64,000 bases of DNA. It comes from Ilex aquifolium. Taxonomy: Eukaryota > Streptophyta > Magnoliopsida > Aquifoliales > Aquifoliaceae. Position numbers and translations under genes: made by a program. Shown one piece after another: positions 31,997-44,469 of the stretch. The DNA lies in assembly GCA_951799425.1 (NCBI GenBank), contig OX637393.1, positions 2,672,501 to 2,736,500 on the forward strand. Reading direction: 5' to 3'. The stretch's first letter is position 1; each line of letters opens with the position of its first letter. Under the pieces are notes generated by a model that searched no databases, was not told the DNA's origin, and worked only from the letters and a program-made list of their open reading frames with translations.

Positions 31997-34900
31997 TTAG
32001 GTTGAGCTTGAGGATGTGTTGGAGTTGGAGTTGTGGGCAGAATTGGGCAATGCATTATGCTGATGGGAAGGCCAAGGCATGCGTTCTGGAGGGCAAGGCA
32101 CGGGAGCTGGGTGGGCGATGAAGGTAGGGATGTCCTCTCCAGGCATCAACACTGAAACTTCTCTGGCATTCACAGTAATCTGAAGGAATAGATAGATATG
32201 TTTATTAGAACTTGTAAAGCATAATATCGGAGTTTGGATTACACAGCATAAAATTCAGAAGTTTGTTATAAATAAAGGTACTTGAATAAAAGTTACAGCT
32301 TATAAGAACTTTATTTAACACAGATCAAGTAGACATACCGAAAGGTGTCTCACATACGCTTCTGCTAACAGAGACCGCCCCAATGGGAAGAAATTGAAAA
32401 CTATGCAGCTATTGTTTTATAAGCAGAAATCAAAAAACATTAACCTATTAATTTCATATGGGTCAGCTTCATGGAACTCAGCCAAAAAGATACAACAATG
32501 TCAAATTAAAAGTAATTTCTCAAATTTATGGTGAAGTCGTGAAAAAAGGGCAGACTGGGAGTCAAAGTTCGAACAAAGAGTCAAAGATGAAGGGTATTAA
32601 AAATAAGGTTGCCAAGGTTATGTTTTGATGGTTTTAAAATTATACTAACTAACACCATACTATATGAAAATTTCAGTGGGGGCAAAATTTAGAAATTTTT
32701 GAAATTTTACCTAGGTCCCAAATTTTTTTAAAATTCCAGTGGGGGCAGCTGCCCCCACTACAGATCCGCCACTGGGTAAGTGTGTTGCTTCAACAGCTAG
32801 ATAAATTTACAGCTTATGGTGCTTTAGATGCCCTAATTGATTCATAATCTTGTGTGACCTATATAGTTCTCGAAAATATAGCCGCAAAATACAGACACTG
32901 ATCTCTTGGTTCGCTAATGCCATCAACTTTAATTTCTAATTTCATTTCATTTTTGGGGTAATGAATCAATTTAAAGTCATATTCAACAAATTATGTAGTG
33001 AATGATTAGTTACGACCCTCTTTGTCTAGGAGACAGAACAGCAACATTAATAAACAGATGACAGTATTTGACATGGCATAATCTGCTTTTCTTATTCTTT
33101 TCTGCCAAAAAGATAACAATATCTTGACTAGTGATGGAACAAAAGTTGACTTTTTCTTTCTTATATATTAGTTGGTGAGATATAGAATGATTATTTATGA
33201 TATAAATACACACATTGCAATAGTGCTAGCCAATGCATAAATTGTCCTCATCACCTCAAATAAGGGAAATGGTTATGAACTGTTGACATCACCCACATGG
33301 GGCTGTTTTTGCTGATAAAATATGCATAGCTTGTTAAATTATTAAGCTTCTTTATAGAGGTTTTTGGGCTAGAGACTATCAGGAAATTTGTAGTTACTGT
33401 TGATATTAACTCATATAATATACCACATATGCACTTGCACGCAATCATACGGAAATTCTAGGATGACCATAGGGGGCAGACGTTCAATTGGGTGGCCTGG
33501 TTACACTGTGAACGACAAGTGTTTCATCATTTTAGTATCTCCTCAAGGTAGTTTAATTTTCAAAAATCAATCCTTTTTAGGTTTCCTCGCAAAGACCGAT
33601 CTACCAATTAAGACTAAAACCTCCTTTGGGGGTTGTTGCACTTCATCAAGAGTTTAAACTGAAAAGCAAGGTCAGAATGGTTGGTGACCCATTTGTATTT
33701 TAAAAAGTTTCAGAGTACTGGGTAACTTGTAAAGCAATGTCACTCATATCATTGTCACTATCCCTTGAATGAATAATGTCTTGTGTTTTAACCCCTGACT
33801 ACACATTTGTATGAGGCTGTCTAGTGTGATGTGCCCTACACTTCACCCCTTTGTGAAAAGGTAAAATATTTTTTACACTCTTATGATTTAAACCAGTGAT
33901 GTTTACCATCCTATATTTAACGAACCTATACTTTATCCCTTTGAAACTTAGTTCCAGAGAATAACAACTGACGGGGTTACCAAGTTAGTATAAAAATAAA
34001 ATAACGCCTTTCATGCTATAAATTTTACAGGTTTACAAATTGGAAATTACTTAAAATACCAAGTAAAAGGGACACAAATATGGGGTTTTTAGTGAGAAAG
34101 AAAAGAAGAGATATATTATGTTTACGACTATTAGAGTCATTTTAACATGGCATCTTATTCATAATTCTGACTTTTGATTTTGACCATCAATTTTGACAGA
34201 AATTCTAACGTGACATTTTGATCCGAAACCATAAGATGACAAGAGTGTCAACTGTAGGTCTTCAAACCGTAGGGAGGTAAGGTATAACTTGTTTAAACCA
34301 CAATCGAGGAAAAAACAATAGTTTACTTAAATTGAAATAGCTACATAGTAAACCATCCTATACATCCCTGTATGCACCTCATCAAATACTTCAAAATAAT
34401 TAATCCCCAGATATACATTTCATCCCCATCAAACAACAAACTAATATTTATCTAGACATAGATTAAAAAAATCACACATAAAGGTCACACAAACTCACAT
34501 AGATAAGTCAATGGTGATGTTTGTTTAATAGAGCTAGTTGGATACATTTAAAGCTGCAGAGAAGACAATAAACTAAGTCTTGCCAACAAAGAAATTTAAA
34601 GGTCTTCCTGTCTCCAACCTTTGTGCTTGCTGTGGGGGTATCATTCATAAAGGTCACTAGTGATGGGCTTAATGGTTACAATGTACAGTGGTGGGGCTCT
34701 AGAATGAAAGAACTACATGTCGACATATAGTCCCTCAGGCATTCAAATGGGACCAATAAAACAGCTAGTTGGTTCTTGGACAGGCCATTGGACAAATATC
34801 ATAATCAAGGAGACACTGTCCTTTGATAATACATCGAAATTTTAGGGAACATGCACATGCTTGTATTATAATAAATTCTTGACTAGTTAATGCCATGCTC

Positions 34901-36086
34901 TGTTTTTATCAAAATTTTCTTTTATTAATTCACCCAATGTTTATAGCAAAGTTAAAGATTTAGGCCACAGAGATAGTGGAACCCATTCCTAAAGTTTTGT
35001 GGAAGCCTGTAGGGTACAAAAGCCATTTGCACACTTACACACACATATGCATAGTAATGCTGGACCGATCAAAATTAGATCAAAAACAAGGACCAAATAA
35101 TAGGCGCTGCCACGCTGATATGAAGGTGCTTTTGGCCCCACTTTAATCGTGTAAAAATGCAAATGTTAACGCACCTATTTAGCGCCACATTTTTTGGTAC
35201 TTATCTTTGGTCAATGTAGTATTATACATTATATTAACTCAGTCTAACTTGTTTTTTGTTCACCAAAAAGAGGGAAAAATCCTAAGCTTCTCCACAAGCA
35301 CCCCCCCCCCCCCCCCCCCCCCAACCTATAGACGGAGAAAGAGTATAACAATAACTAAATAGACATATTATGGGTTCAACCAGTCCTAGTTCTAGTAGAG
35401 AGGGCCATAAATTTGTTAGGTTTCTTGGTGATATTTCATAGAAGAAAAATAAAACTCAGCTAAGGCTCCAGCAAGGCCTAAGGAATGTTTGAAGTCCCCA
35501 GTTACAACTGACACCAAATTATAAAGAAATATAAACACAATATCATTAAACTTCATATAAATACACACATAGGAGGAACCTAGGAAAGCAGAAATTCTAT
35601 GTCAGAACAACAATAATCACTACCTACAAAAATCAAAAGTATCATCCAAACGCCAAACAAGAACAGATAAGACAGATAAAGAAAGCAAGCAACAAAATTT
35701 CAGCTATAAACATTCAAAACCACAAGATCATAACAAACTTCACATCCTTGTATGGTATAAAAACTCAGAAATCACACATTCTAATTACATTATGAATGCA
35801 TTTTACTCACTTTTGGTGATGGGTGACCAAGCTTTGGACTGAAACCCATCTGAGACTCAATGTCTCCGAACCTCCGGCCAGCCGACGGGGTCAAAGCCGG
35901 CGAGGTGGGTCTGAGAAATCTTTCAAAAATGGCCATGACAAGGAACATTGAGATGAGAATGGCAGTGGCAACAAACCCAAAAGAAACTGCATTGACCGAG
36001 TTATCAAAGTGCCTCCAATGATCTTCTGCTTGTATATTAAACGGAGCCCCCGTTGGTGGCCAACCCCATCCATCTTTATCTCCCAT
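31997..36086 (-). CDS. single-pass membrane protein of 152 residues, plant-specific, function unknown
   Basis: Two exons: 35811-36086 (92 codons, donor AAA|GTGAGT) and 31997-32179 (60 codons plus stop, acceptor TTCAG|ATT). Both junctions are phase 0, with a 3.6-kb intron. The start was chosen at MGDKDGWGWPPTGAPF because upstream in-frame codons lack a better context. A hydrophobic helix lies at about residues 34-57 (SFGFVATAILISMFLVMAIFE). It is followed by a basic, Ser/Pro-rich cytosolic-type segment and, from exon 2, the conserved-looking ITVNAREVSVLMPGEDIPTF and AHPAPVPCPPERMPWPS. The VSVLMPGE…PTFIAHP…PCPPE block occurs in small uncharacterised, sometimes 'hydroxyproline-rich', plant proteins (from memory). 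The exon pairing is inferred; a further small exon in the intron cannot be excluded. Confidence 0.7.
32640..32774. mobile_element. 3' end fragment of an hAT-type element
   Basis: Ends …GGGGGCAGCTGCCCCCACTACAGATCCGCCACTG; on the complement it starts CAGTGGCGGATCTGTAGTGG, the CAG-GGCGGA terminus typical of plant ZMYM1-like hAT elements. The left end was not found. It lies inside the long intron of the membrane-protein gene. Confidence 0.6.
33010..35300. other. intron interior, no exon seen
   Basis: Part of the 3.6-kb intron. Several short ORFs without recognisable content; nothing gene-like on either strand. Confidence 0.35.
35301..35322. repeat. poly-C run of 22
   Basis: Uninterrupted C tract in the intron; unstable and error-prone in sequencing. 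Confidence 0.9.
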
Positions 36087-36262
36087 TTTCACCTCCAAAT
36101 TTAACAACATTTCACAAACATGATGAGTTGAAAAAGACCCAGAAAGCAAAAGAACAAGCAAGACAGTTAATGGCAGTTTAGAGAGAGAGTTTGTGAAGGA
36201 AGGCTTCACAATCTTTTATGCCATTATCAAAGCAACGCAGTACTTAAAACCTGGTGTGTGGG

Positions 36263-36287
36263 GAGAGAGAGAGAGAGAGAGAGAGAG
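36263..36287. repeat. (GA)n microsatellite in the 5' leader of the membrane-protein gene
   Basis: About 12 GA units. On the gene's strand this is a CT-rich leader, common in plant 5' UTRs, about 180 bp upstream of the chosen ATG. Confidence 0.8.
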
Positions 36288-38135
36288 CATGTGGAGGCAC
36301 TTTGCAGACAGGAAGCCGGAGGTTGAAAAAGAGAACCTTTGGGATTTGGATAGCTTTGTCCTCTTCTTTTTAACTCTTCCCAGTTTTAACACACAAGTTG
36401 GAAATAGCACCTGCAAATTTTTACAGCAGAAAATGGACCTCTCAGTACATAATACCCAAGAAATTGGACCTATTTTTGGGGTCCAGTTCTCATCATAATA
36501 TTCGTAAAAGATAGAATGCCATAATCAATACAAAAATAATTTAATTTTACACAGAAAAATATATATCACATTTATAAACAAGACATTCGGATATAAAGTT
36601 GAAATAGATTAAAGTTAAAAAACTCTACTTAGAAATTATTCAAATTAAAATTTACGATTATTGCCAATTCTGAGAGTTGGGTATAGATTCATTCACGGTC
36701 AACTAGTTAGGATTAAAATTAGAACAATCGAGATTAAAATCATCAAACTTACGAGAATTGACATTGTAAACGTAGATTAAATTCGAACTAACTTATTTTC
36801 CTCTTATGGAGGTGGAAGTGAGTGTTTGATGATGTTATAAACTCATATCACCATCATTGGCACCACCACTATTGGAAAGATAAATAAGAAGTATAGATCT
36901 ACCTATTAACAATATTCATGTGAAATATGTGGGAGTAGATGTATACACCTGTATGTAGGTGTTGGTGTGGGCAGGCTTCTTTGTCTTTGTATGTGTGGGT
37001 CATTTTGTCTGCCTATGGGTGTGCATGATAATATAAGAAAAAGTGAAAAAAAAAAAAAAAAAATTTCATCAAAGAGAGAGGATAATCAGAGATTCAATTC
37101 AATTCCCTAATTAAGTTCAAATAACATTTTTCAAGGATTAATGACACAAATGTCTTTTGATCTTCTTAAAACATAGTGTGAGTGTAATTTCAGAATTCAT
37201 AAGATATCATTTGCGATCTCATTAATTTTTCAAAATTGAATAAGGGCTCACAGCACGTAGGGACATTGAGACACTAGTTCAACTAAATTGAGTTATTTTA
37301 ACTTTGATCACCCTTAGTTTCGTACCCGAATGTAACATTTGCAAACATGATAAATGTTTTCATACATAATTTTATTTTTTACGTACTAATTATGATTTAA
37401 ATTAAATTTTCTAACTTTGAAGAGATGGTTGAGGCCAGTATTTTTTCCGGACCCAGGAAAAAATAATTATAATAATTAATTCCAAGTTTTAACTTTTTCC
37501 ACAAATGATAGCACTAGTAGTTATTCTATGGGCCCTGCCAGCCACAAGACTAAGCTTTCTAAATTCCCAAATTTCACTATTGGGCCCACCAGCCCACAAT
37601 AACTCCTCCAGGTGAGGCCAGGGTCACAAAGAAGTCTTAATACCCAACTTTGCCTCCATAATTTCCAGAACGCCACTCAGATTGTCAACATAGCCATAGA
37701 GACTTGGTGGCATTCTGGAAAAAATAGTGAGAATTTTGGGCATAAATCAGTCTGCTAAAGTCCAAAGTCAACTATTTCGAGCAATACGGGGAGTTTTCAT
37801 TGAAATGGATAAAACAAAAGTACATGGCTGGCCCACTTCCTCTCCAATTAAAATGATGCAACAAAAATGTGGTCCCCACCTCTGTCTCTCTCATATATGA
37901 GAGATAGTGACTTGGCAGCTGACCTGGCAATTTGCTGTATTAGTGGCATACAAATCATCTTTAGCACTTTTCTTTTAAAAAAATATTATTTAAAACTAAA
38001 TTTATTAATATAATATATTATAATAATTATATTAATAGCGAATCTGGACTAATACTAAGAGCCACGTTGTCAATATAGTTACAATAATTTATTATAAACA
38101 CCCCCCTCCCCCTCTTTTCCTTCCATCACCCATCA
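36288..38135. other. intergenic, no gene supported
   Basis: AT-rich. A poly-A run lies near 37048-37062. No coding signal. The last part is pyrimidine-rich and precedes a short ORF at 38136 discussed under findings. Confidence 0.4.
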
Positions 38136-38892
38136 ATGAAGCCACGCCTTGCACCCTTCTCTCTCTTATTAACCATCATCACATGCCTCATGTCGGTTTA
38201 TACACCTCCATGGACCCCACAACCCGGCCTTTTTCACACGTGTCAATAGAGTCCCTCCACCTCATCATCATACGCCACGTGGAATTTTCTGATTGTTGGA
38301 CCACTAGAAAAAGGGTATTATTGGGAAAAATGTGTGCATTTTTTTTTCTCTCTCCTCCCCGACATATCAGGTCTTAGAGTGTCGGGCTTTTCAGGTCTTC
38401 CAACCCTGCAATGGGGGCAACCGGGTCTCAAGATTGTCCCCTATCAACGGCCCAGATAAGCTGTTACATCTAATCGAATCTGGACCGTCTAACACATGAG
38501 GGGGGCCGTAGGTCAATGTTTCCCTTTGGAGTCAAAAAAGGACCATCGCGCGTGCGTTTGGACAACATCGCACGTGAGGTTGCGTGGTGAAGTGTAGAAA
38601 TCAGAGAGGCTTTATTTGATTGATGGGGTGGGTCTGCATTTTGGGTCACTGTGTGTGTGTGTGTGTCAGATGGTGGACCAGCTATGCTCTTTTTTTTGTT
38701 TTTTTTTTAAATAATCAGGTTTTTTGTCACTCTTTCAGTAATAGTTTTCGACCCAATAAAAAAAAACTATAAGAATAACGTTTTAATTACCAAATTTTTT
38801 ATTTTATTTTTTATCAAAAGTTGGGTTTGAATGTGACATTGAAGCAAGTATGATACCAAAATTTATAATTTTGATAGATGAAGATATAATTT

Positions 38893-39110
38893 GGATTTGG
38901 ACGAATCGTATTCAAATCTCTGACGTGGGTTCGAATTTTTATTGAAACGCAAGTCCTAATTTAATTGATGCATAGATTGAAGGACCGGTTCATTCATATG
39001 TGGTTTGTCATTGGTTCTACTCTGATTCACGAGGCTGAACAACATAAACACATTTCTACTCACCGAAAACAGATTAAAAATTTCTCACATTACCCAAAAA
39101 AAATTAATCG
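38893..39110 (+). mobile_element. SINE body, 5'-truncated copy
   Basis: Aligns with the minus-strand SINE at 7545-7866: TTTGGACGAATCGTATTCAA versus TTTGGACGAACCATATTCAA. ACCGGTTCAT and TTGGTTCTACTC are also shared, and it ends in an A-rich tail (CAAAAAAAATTAA type). The tRNA-like head is missing. Confidence 0.65.
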
Positions 39111-40537
39111 GTTCGCATATTCAATAAAACTAAACACATACGTGATTATTTGTCAATTTCGCGTCGACTTTGCGTGTTTTACTAAACTTTGCCAATCTTG
39201 GGACCGGAGGTGGTGGATCAGAGGGGACCTGGCGGGTGGCTCGTGTCTGACTGAGATCATGGTAATGGCACGTGAGGGGGGTCTTTGTTGTTGCTTTCTT
39301 AGCTGAGAGATTGATCAGGTGGTCCTTTCTCTTCTTTTGAGGGGTTTGAATAAAGTTGGAAGTCTTGCTAGCTTGAAAATGAAATTGACCCTTTAACCCG
39401 AATTGGTAATTGAAATGGTATCAGGAATGAGTGAGTTCCGATATTTTGAATTTGAATGTTGATAATTATTTGGGGTTAGGTTATAAATAATTTATCTCTT
39501 ATGAATTCTCTAATTCAGATGTAGATGACCTGTATTTGGTCAAATTGAGAAAGAAATTAATCGAGATGAGCGTAAGTTAATTCCGACATCCTTGACCGTT
39601 GAAAAAAAAAAAACTTGGCATCTTTTGATTCTTGCAGGGTGTTAATATACTCCATGGATTATACCAACCCAATTTAGTTTGAAAGTATCCAAACTCTTTG
39701 AAGTTGGGCCTTAAAATCTAATATAACTACACAACACGATGATCGCACTAATTAACCGAGTTTCATCGGCCAGCCGCGTTTAATGAAGCATCCAAATTTA
39801 TTTTAAAATGTTGGATGATAACAAGGAAAAAAAAGAAAAGAATGTGATGGTACATGAGAGGAAAAAGGGCATAATGGATAGGACCTTCCCTACACTTGGA
39901 GTTCCTTTTTCCCCACTTTTTGTTCCCTTTTTTTTCACTTTTTCTTGCATATCATTTTAGAGGAGACAAGTTGGGCCCAAATGGGACGCTATGCCCTTCT
40001 CTCCAGTTAGTAATTGCTAGACTCATGAACTAATTGAGGCTAGGCAAATTAGAGACACTCATGGTTAGGGGCTCTCTAATCTCCTAGTGTGTATATCAAT
40101 GGAGAGAGAGAGAGAAAGGGGGGGGGGGGGGGGGGGTAATCCCATTTTGGAAGACATGAATAGGTCCCCTAGGAAGTAGAACAAATTGGAAGACATAAGT
40201 AGGGTTGTTGCAAAGTAACATAATTTATGAGTCTAATGAACCGCTTGAAAAGAACCAAACAAAACATAATCATGATTTGGATTGCTAACCTTTCTAAATT
40301 TGGTCAAACAACCATCTTTTAGATGGTAAAAAATAAAGATAAAGAAAAGGAAAGAAGAGCTCTAAGCCCATAGCTTTATGTTTTGCAAAAAAAAGTAGAA
40401 TTTCTTTATATGGTCAAAGTATATATTCGGTGCATACAACTCCCTGATCTATAATATCATTTATGAGAGATAAGTGATTGACAATCTTACTGCATTTTAG
40501 AAATGTGAATACGTGAAATCGAACCCATGACGTATGA
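39111..40537. other. intergenic, poly-G run
   Basis: No gene. A (GA)n tract is followed by 19 G residues at 40118-40136. Confidence 0.4.
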
Positions 40538-41213
40538 TAGGAGTGTCCATGGGCCGAATTGTCCATGAGTCCCATTATCTTGGCCCGAAAAAAAGGCCCG
40601 AAATTCGATAGACTCGATAGCTGGCCCGCCCGAACCCGAACCCAATATCCTTCAAGAGAGGGTATGGCCCTACCTCTAAATCCATTACCCAGCCCAGCCC
40701 ATTAAAGCTTGGCCGAAGAACTTGCCCGCCCAGCCCAACTCGAAAAGCCCGCCCACATTCCTTTGAAAAAAAGTTAGATACATTAAATTTGAAATTTAAA
40801 AAAGAAAAATAGGTGGGTAGGTGTCAATTTAGTTGGGATGTGTTCATTCTATTGTGATGCAGTTCCTCCCCTATTTATAAATAAAATTATTCATTATTTA
40901 CTTTTTGTCCATTTTGACTCTACTTTTAATTCAAATGTGTAATTTATAATAATATTAAATTACAAAAATATTCATTATTTATAAATGAAGTATATAAAAA
41001 GTCCGTCAAATAGGTCCACCCCGCAGGCCCACCCAGTAGGCCCGCCCAATGAGTGGCAGGTTGGGCTGTGGGTAGCCTACTCCTACCCAAAGCTCGGCTC
41101 AGCCCTTGCCAATAATTCACTCCGGTAATAGTTTGGACCTCTCCTACCTAGGCCCAGCCCGGAAAAAATTTCGCGGGCCGAACTTGGCCCAACACAACCT
41201 ATGGACAACTCTA
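40538..41213. mobile_element. non-autonomous hAT-type element, 676 bp
   Basis: An 8-bp target duplication ACGTATGA (40530-40537 and 41214-41221) flanks inverted ends TAGGAGTGTCCATGGGCC (left) and TAGAGTTGTCCATAGGTT (complement of right). Subterminal GGCCCG/CGGGCC motifs repeat in both halves. No coding capacity. Confidence 0.85.
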
Positions 41214-41221
41214 ACGTATGA

Positions 41222-41615
41222 CTTAAATGGATGGTAAGTAAGTCTGTCAAATGATCGGATTTAAGATATTTAAACAGATTCGACAGATAAACGGATAAAA
41301 ATATTAGTCCATATCCAATTAAATAGATTTGGATTTGGACCGAAATTCGGCCCCTTGACATGTTATGTTGTCATCGCTCACTTCTAAAACAGTAGTTAAG
41401 AGAGAGAGTTAAAAGAGCAAAAAAAAAAAAAAACAGGTAAATAAGCTTTATGATTAAATGACATCAAGCAGAGACCATGAAAGTTGGGCTTTATGAAAGT
41501 TTTGCCGCCCTTGTGCTCCTACCCGGCTCGAATCCGGATTAGTCGGAGCCCAAATTGACTTTCGGATACCGGATGGTCTGACCAAAAAGAAAGTTGGGCT
41601 GCTACAAAAAAGGTC
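41222..41615 (+). other. intergenic with SINE-like fragment
   Basis: Around 41523-41590, CTCGAATCCGGATTAGTCGG…CGGATACCGGATGG resembles the 3' part of plant tRNA-derived SINEs that carry a GGATTAGTCGG motif. The head is absent. The stretch overlaps the 3' flank of the kelch gene. Confidence 0.4.
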
Positions 41616-42725
41616 TTAAGAAAGTTGAACAACACAACAATGACGACTACACAGTTCTCTCTCCCCCTCCTCTTCCATGGGTTCAAAACTCCTCCATGCA
41701 TCTCCGGTTGCCGCCGTGTCGAATATATGGACCACTGACATTATTCTCGATGACTCTCCGGCCATCCGAAAACCCGCCAAGAAGAAAAGACAAGTTCCGA
41801 TCGGTGCCATAGTAAGGTAAAGCCGTTGCACCGGCGACCCATTTTCTCCATTGATGTATGATGTGCATGGAAGCTTCTGTTGTGACCCTTCAACTATATA
41901 CCATATATTGAGCTTCCCATCATATGTCTCAATGTGACCCTTCCATGCATTTAGGCAATCCCCAGAGCTAAATAACTTGTCATCCACGGCAACAATTTGA
42001 TTAGGTGGCACATCTAGTTGCCACATCCCCGACACGAGGTCCCACTTACCTCTATGTTCGTTATACACCTCAGCAGAACTACGGTCCACGTAAGGCACAA
42101 CTCCATCCGCCGTTGTTCTACTCTCAACAAATCCACCAACCACGTGAATTTTCCCTTGCCATGTCACGCCTACACATTTGTACCTCGAAGTGCTCATATT
42201 TGGCAAAGGGGTCCACTCGTCACGCGAGGGATCGTACACCTCAGTAGATGAAGTACCCCTTGCGCAAGCCAAGGTGGACTGCCCCCCGGCCACGTAGATC
42301 TTATTGTCACACACTGTACATGCAAAATCATACCGTGGTACATTGAGAGGTGCACATGTGGACCATTGATCTGTATGAACATTATAACGTAAAACCGATG
42401 AAAGTACCTCAACGTCAACCTTGGAAATGTCATTAGAACACTGAGCTCTTTCCTTGTTACATAATCGTCCCCCGATTATATAAATTGAGTCCCCAATTGA
42501 AGTCATGGCGAAGTCTTTTAGCACATGGTTCTCAATTAGTCCAAAGATTGGACTAACATAACTCCATGTGTTGTTGGAAGGATCGTAGCACCCGATCCAA
42601 TTCGAGACGTTTATGTTATGCCCCGGCTCTCTAAAGCAAAACGAGGCGTACACCCGATAGCGAGACATTGAATTCTCAGGCGACGGCTCCGGTGTTGTGG
42701 GTGGTGGGGAGGAGAAGGAACCCAT
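41616..42725 (-). CDS. kelch-repeat protein, single exon, no F-box
   Basis: 369 residues, ATG at 42725, stop at 41616. After a Ser/Pro-rich N-terminus (about 20 residues) come kelch-type blades. Each shows the double-glycine strand and the downstream Tyr…Trp pair: IYIIGGRL (GG 85-86) with VLRYNVHTDQWSTCAPL; IYVAGGQS (147-148) with TEVYDPSRDEWTPLPNM; IHVVGGFV (197-198) with AEVYNEHRGKWDLVSGM. A first half-blade (GCYDPSNNTWSYV) and a last one (SVVHIFDTAATGDAWRSF) complete a probable six-bladed propeller. Kelch propellers bind partner proteins. Many plant homologues are F-box/kelch ubiquitin-ligase subunits, but no F-box is visible at the N-terminus, so the role is open. No introns and no breaks. 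Confidence 0.9.
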   Translation of the reverse strand: MGSFSSPPPTTPEPSPENSMSRYRVYASFCFREPGHNINVSNWIGCYDPSNNTWSYVSPIFGLIENHVLKDFAMTSIGDSIYIIGGRLCNKERAQCSNDISKVDVEVLSSVLRYNVHTDQWSTCAPLNVPRYDFACTVCDNKIYVAGGQSTLACARGTSSTEVYDPSRDEWTPLPNMSTSRYKCVGVTWQGKIHVVGGFVESRTTADGVVPYVDRSSAEVYNEHRGKWDLVSGMWQLDVPPNQIVAVDDKLFSSGDCLNAWKGHIETYDGKLNIWYIVEGSQQKLPCTSYINGENGSPVQRLYLTMAPIGTCLFFLAGFRMAGESSRIMSVVHIFDTAATGDAWRSFEPMEEEGERELCSRHCCVVQLS

Positions 42726-44066
42726 TGAAGTTGTGACTTTTGGGTGTTTTGAGAAGTTCAGTAGCTTAGTGTGTGCAATGATACCATGTAGTTATAGAAT
42801 AAGGAAAGAAAGATTTAGAATAGGGTAGGCGGATAGTACAATAAAAAAGTAGTTTGTTAGCATCGACTAGGGATTGGAATGTTGGGGGTGATAGCACCTA
42901 GGCTCTATGATGAACATATCTAGAATTTTCTTTGGTGGGGTTGTGTTTTTTATATAATTACTTTGATGGATTATTCAGTGTCCTATGTTGAGGTATAATG
43001 CTTCAAAAGCAGGCAAGAAGATTCGACGTAGTCATCGAGTCCAATTGTGCCGAACCAGTGATAGTTTTGCATTCAGAACAATTTATTGATGAATACTTTC
43101 CTTGGAATTGGCTTCCGCAAAACTTGCATTATAAAAAATGTTTGACAGATATGGAATGCATTCTCGCATGAAAGCAATGGGGAGAAAGTTTTGTGCACGA
43201 CTTACGTATATCCCGAGTTCAAGTCCCTCTAGCCTAATAAAATTCAAATTTAAGCGATGCACATAATTAGCGAGTGTTGCGCTCATGACTGAAAAAACAC
43301 ATTGTTGGAATGATTATTTTTTCTTTTTCTTTTTTCAAAAAAATCTTAAGACTACTCAGCCTATTAGTCTTTTTGAGGACATCGGATACAATTGAAACGA
43401 TACAAAGAAAATTAACATAACCTCTAAACAAGAATGACATGCACAGTTCATCCCAAAGTATGCAACTCTGAGGTATCACATGTCTTTATGACCTCTGGTC
43501 CAAAAAGCCTTGGCCATTTTGGATGGTGTGGCAGGGTGACCCTTTCCACCATATATTTCTCCATTGTAATTCAAGTCTCATAGCTTGTGGTGAAGGAAGA
43601 AACCTGAAATAGACTATTATTGTTGCCAAATGATTTGACCCTATGAAGTGTAAATATCATTGGAAAACAAGTCTGATGTATTGTTAAGTAGCTACTCCAC
43701 CATTTGCCTTCTGCATCCTCAATACAAATACCACCAGCACCATAAAAGCGTTCAAATACTAGCATCATGAAGAAAAAAAAAGAAACACTTGCACCACTTG
43801 CTTTTTGCATCCTAGATGCGACACGATAGAAGTATAAATATTTCACCTGAACCAGTTTATCAAGAATTTTTTCCAAATCTAGCAGAATCTTTTCTCGATA
43901 AAATGGGAAACACTTCAACAGTAATATTAGCAGTAATAACAAGAATTTGACAACCCCTCAAACTGATAGTGTGCCGATCATGACTAGGGTATTTCTGATT
44001 AAAGTGGTTACACTATAATCAATTCGGGCATGGTACATGGCATGCCAAACGAATTCCAGAAAGAAC
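42726..44066. other. upstream region of the kelch gene, no other gene
   Basis: Contains the kelch 5' UTR and promoter. ORFs at 43083-43942 have no recognisable content; two similar TTGC(C/T)TT(C/T)TGCATCCT stretches near 43700 and 43800 suggest a small local duplication. Confidence 0.4.
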
Positions 44067-44228
44067 AATGCTATGTAACCCAAATTTGCATCCCAAATGA
44101 AGGGAGACTGTTGGATCAGTGGGTCCCATTTAAAAAAGGTTATGAGACTCACTCATCCAATAGTTCCCTTCAGTTGAGATGCAAATTTGAGTTGCAAATT
44201 TGGGTTGCAAATTTGGATTACATAATAT
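44067..44228. mobile_element. MITE of the CTATGTAAC family, copy 2
   Basis: Inverted ends ATGCTATGTAACCCAAATTT and, from the right end on the complement, ATTATGTAATCCAAATTTGC. The core GGATCAGTGGGTCCCATTT…GAGACTCACTCATCC is the reverse complement of the core in the copy at 17696-17863. Confidence 0.7.
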
Positions 44229-44469
44229 TTTCCTTCCAGAAAATCTGGACTTCAAATTATGAGGAGACAAACGTGTATACAACAGCCTAAAGGAGTAAAT
44301 GCAACACCCTAACACGACACAGATTCTAATAAAACGACAATCACGAATAACTGCCTGCAGTATTTTTCGATAGAAGTATATTTGCTTTCCTTCATATTTG
44401 GTTCATTCTGTTAAACTCGCACTACAAGAGGGATACAATGGAATAACACACCAGGAGCTTTCACACCTG

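Noticed and set aside
31693..32055. 120-codon minus-strand ORF near the end of the membrane-protein gene
   Set aside because: It overlaps the last exon in a different frame and runs into the 3' flank; the spliced exon with the VSVLMPGEDIPTF block is a better reading.
41616..42725. F-box/kelch ubiquitin-ligase subunit
   Set aside because: The N-terminus before the first blade is only about 20-30 Ser/Pro-rich residues; no F-box is visible.
43571..43942. 123-codon minus-strand ORF as a membrane protein gene
   Set aside because: Hydrophobic stretches come from T-rich DNA; no recognisable domain, and a local duplication suggests repeat origin.
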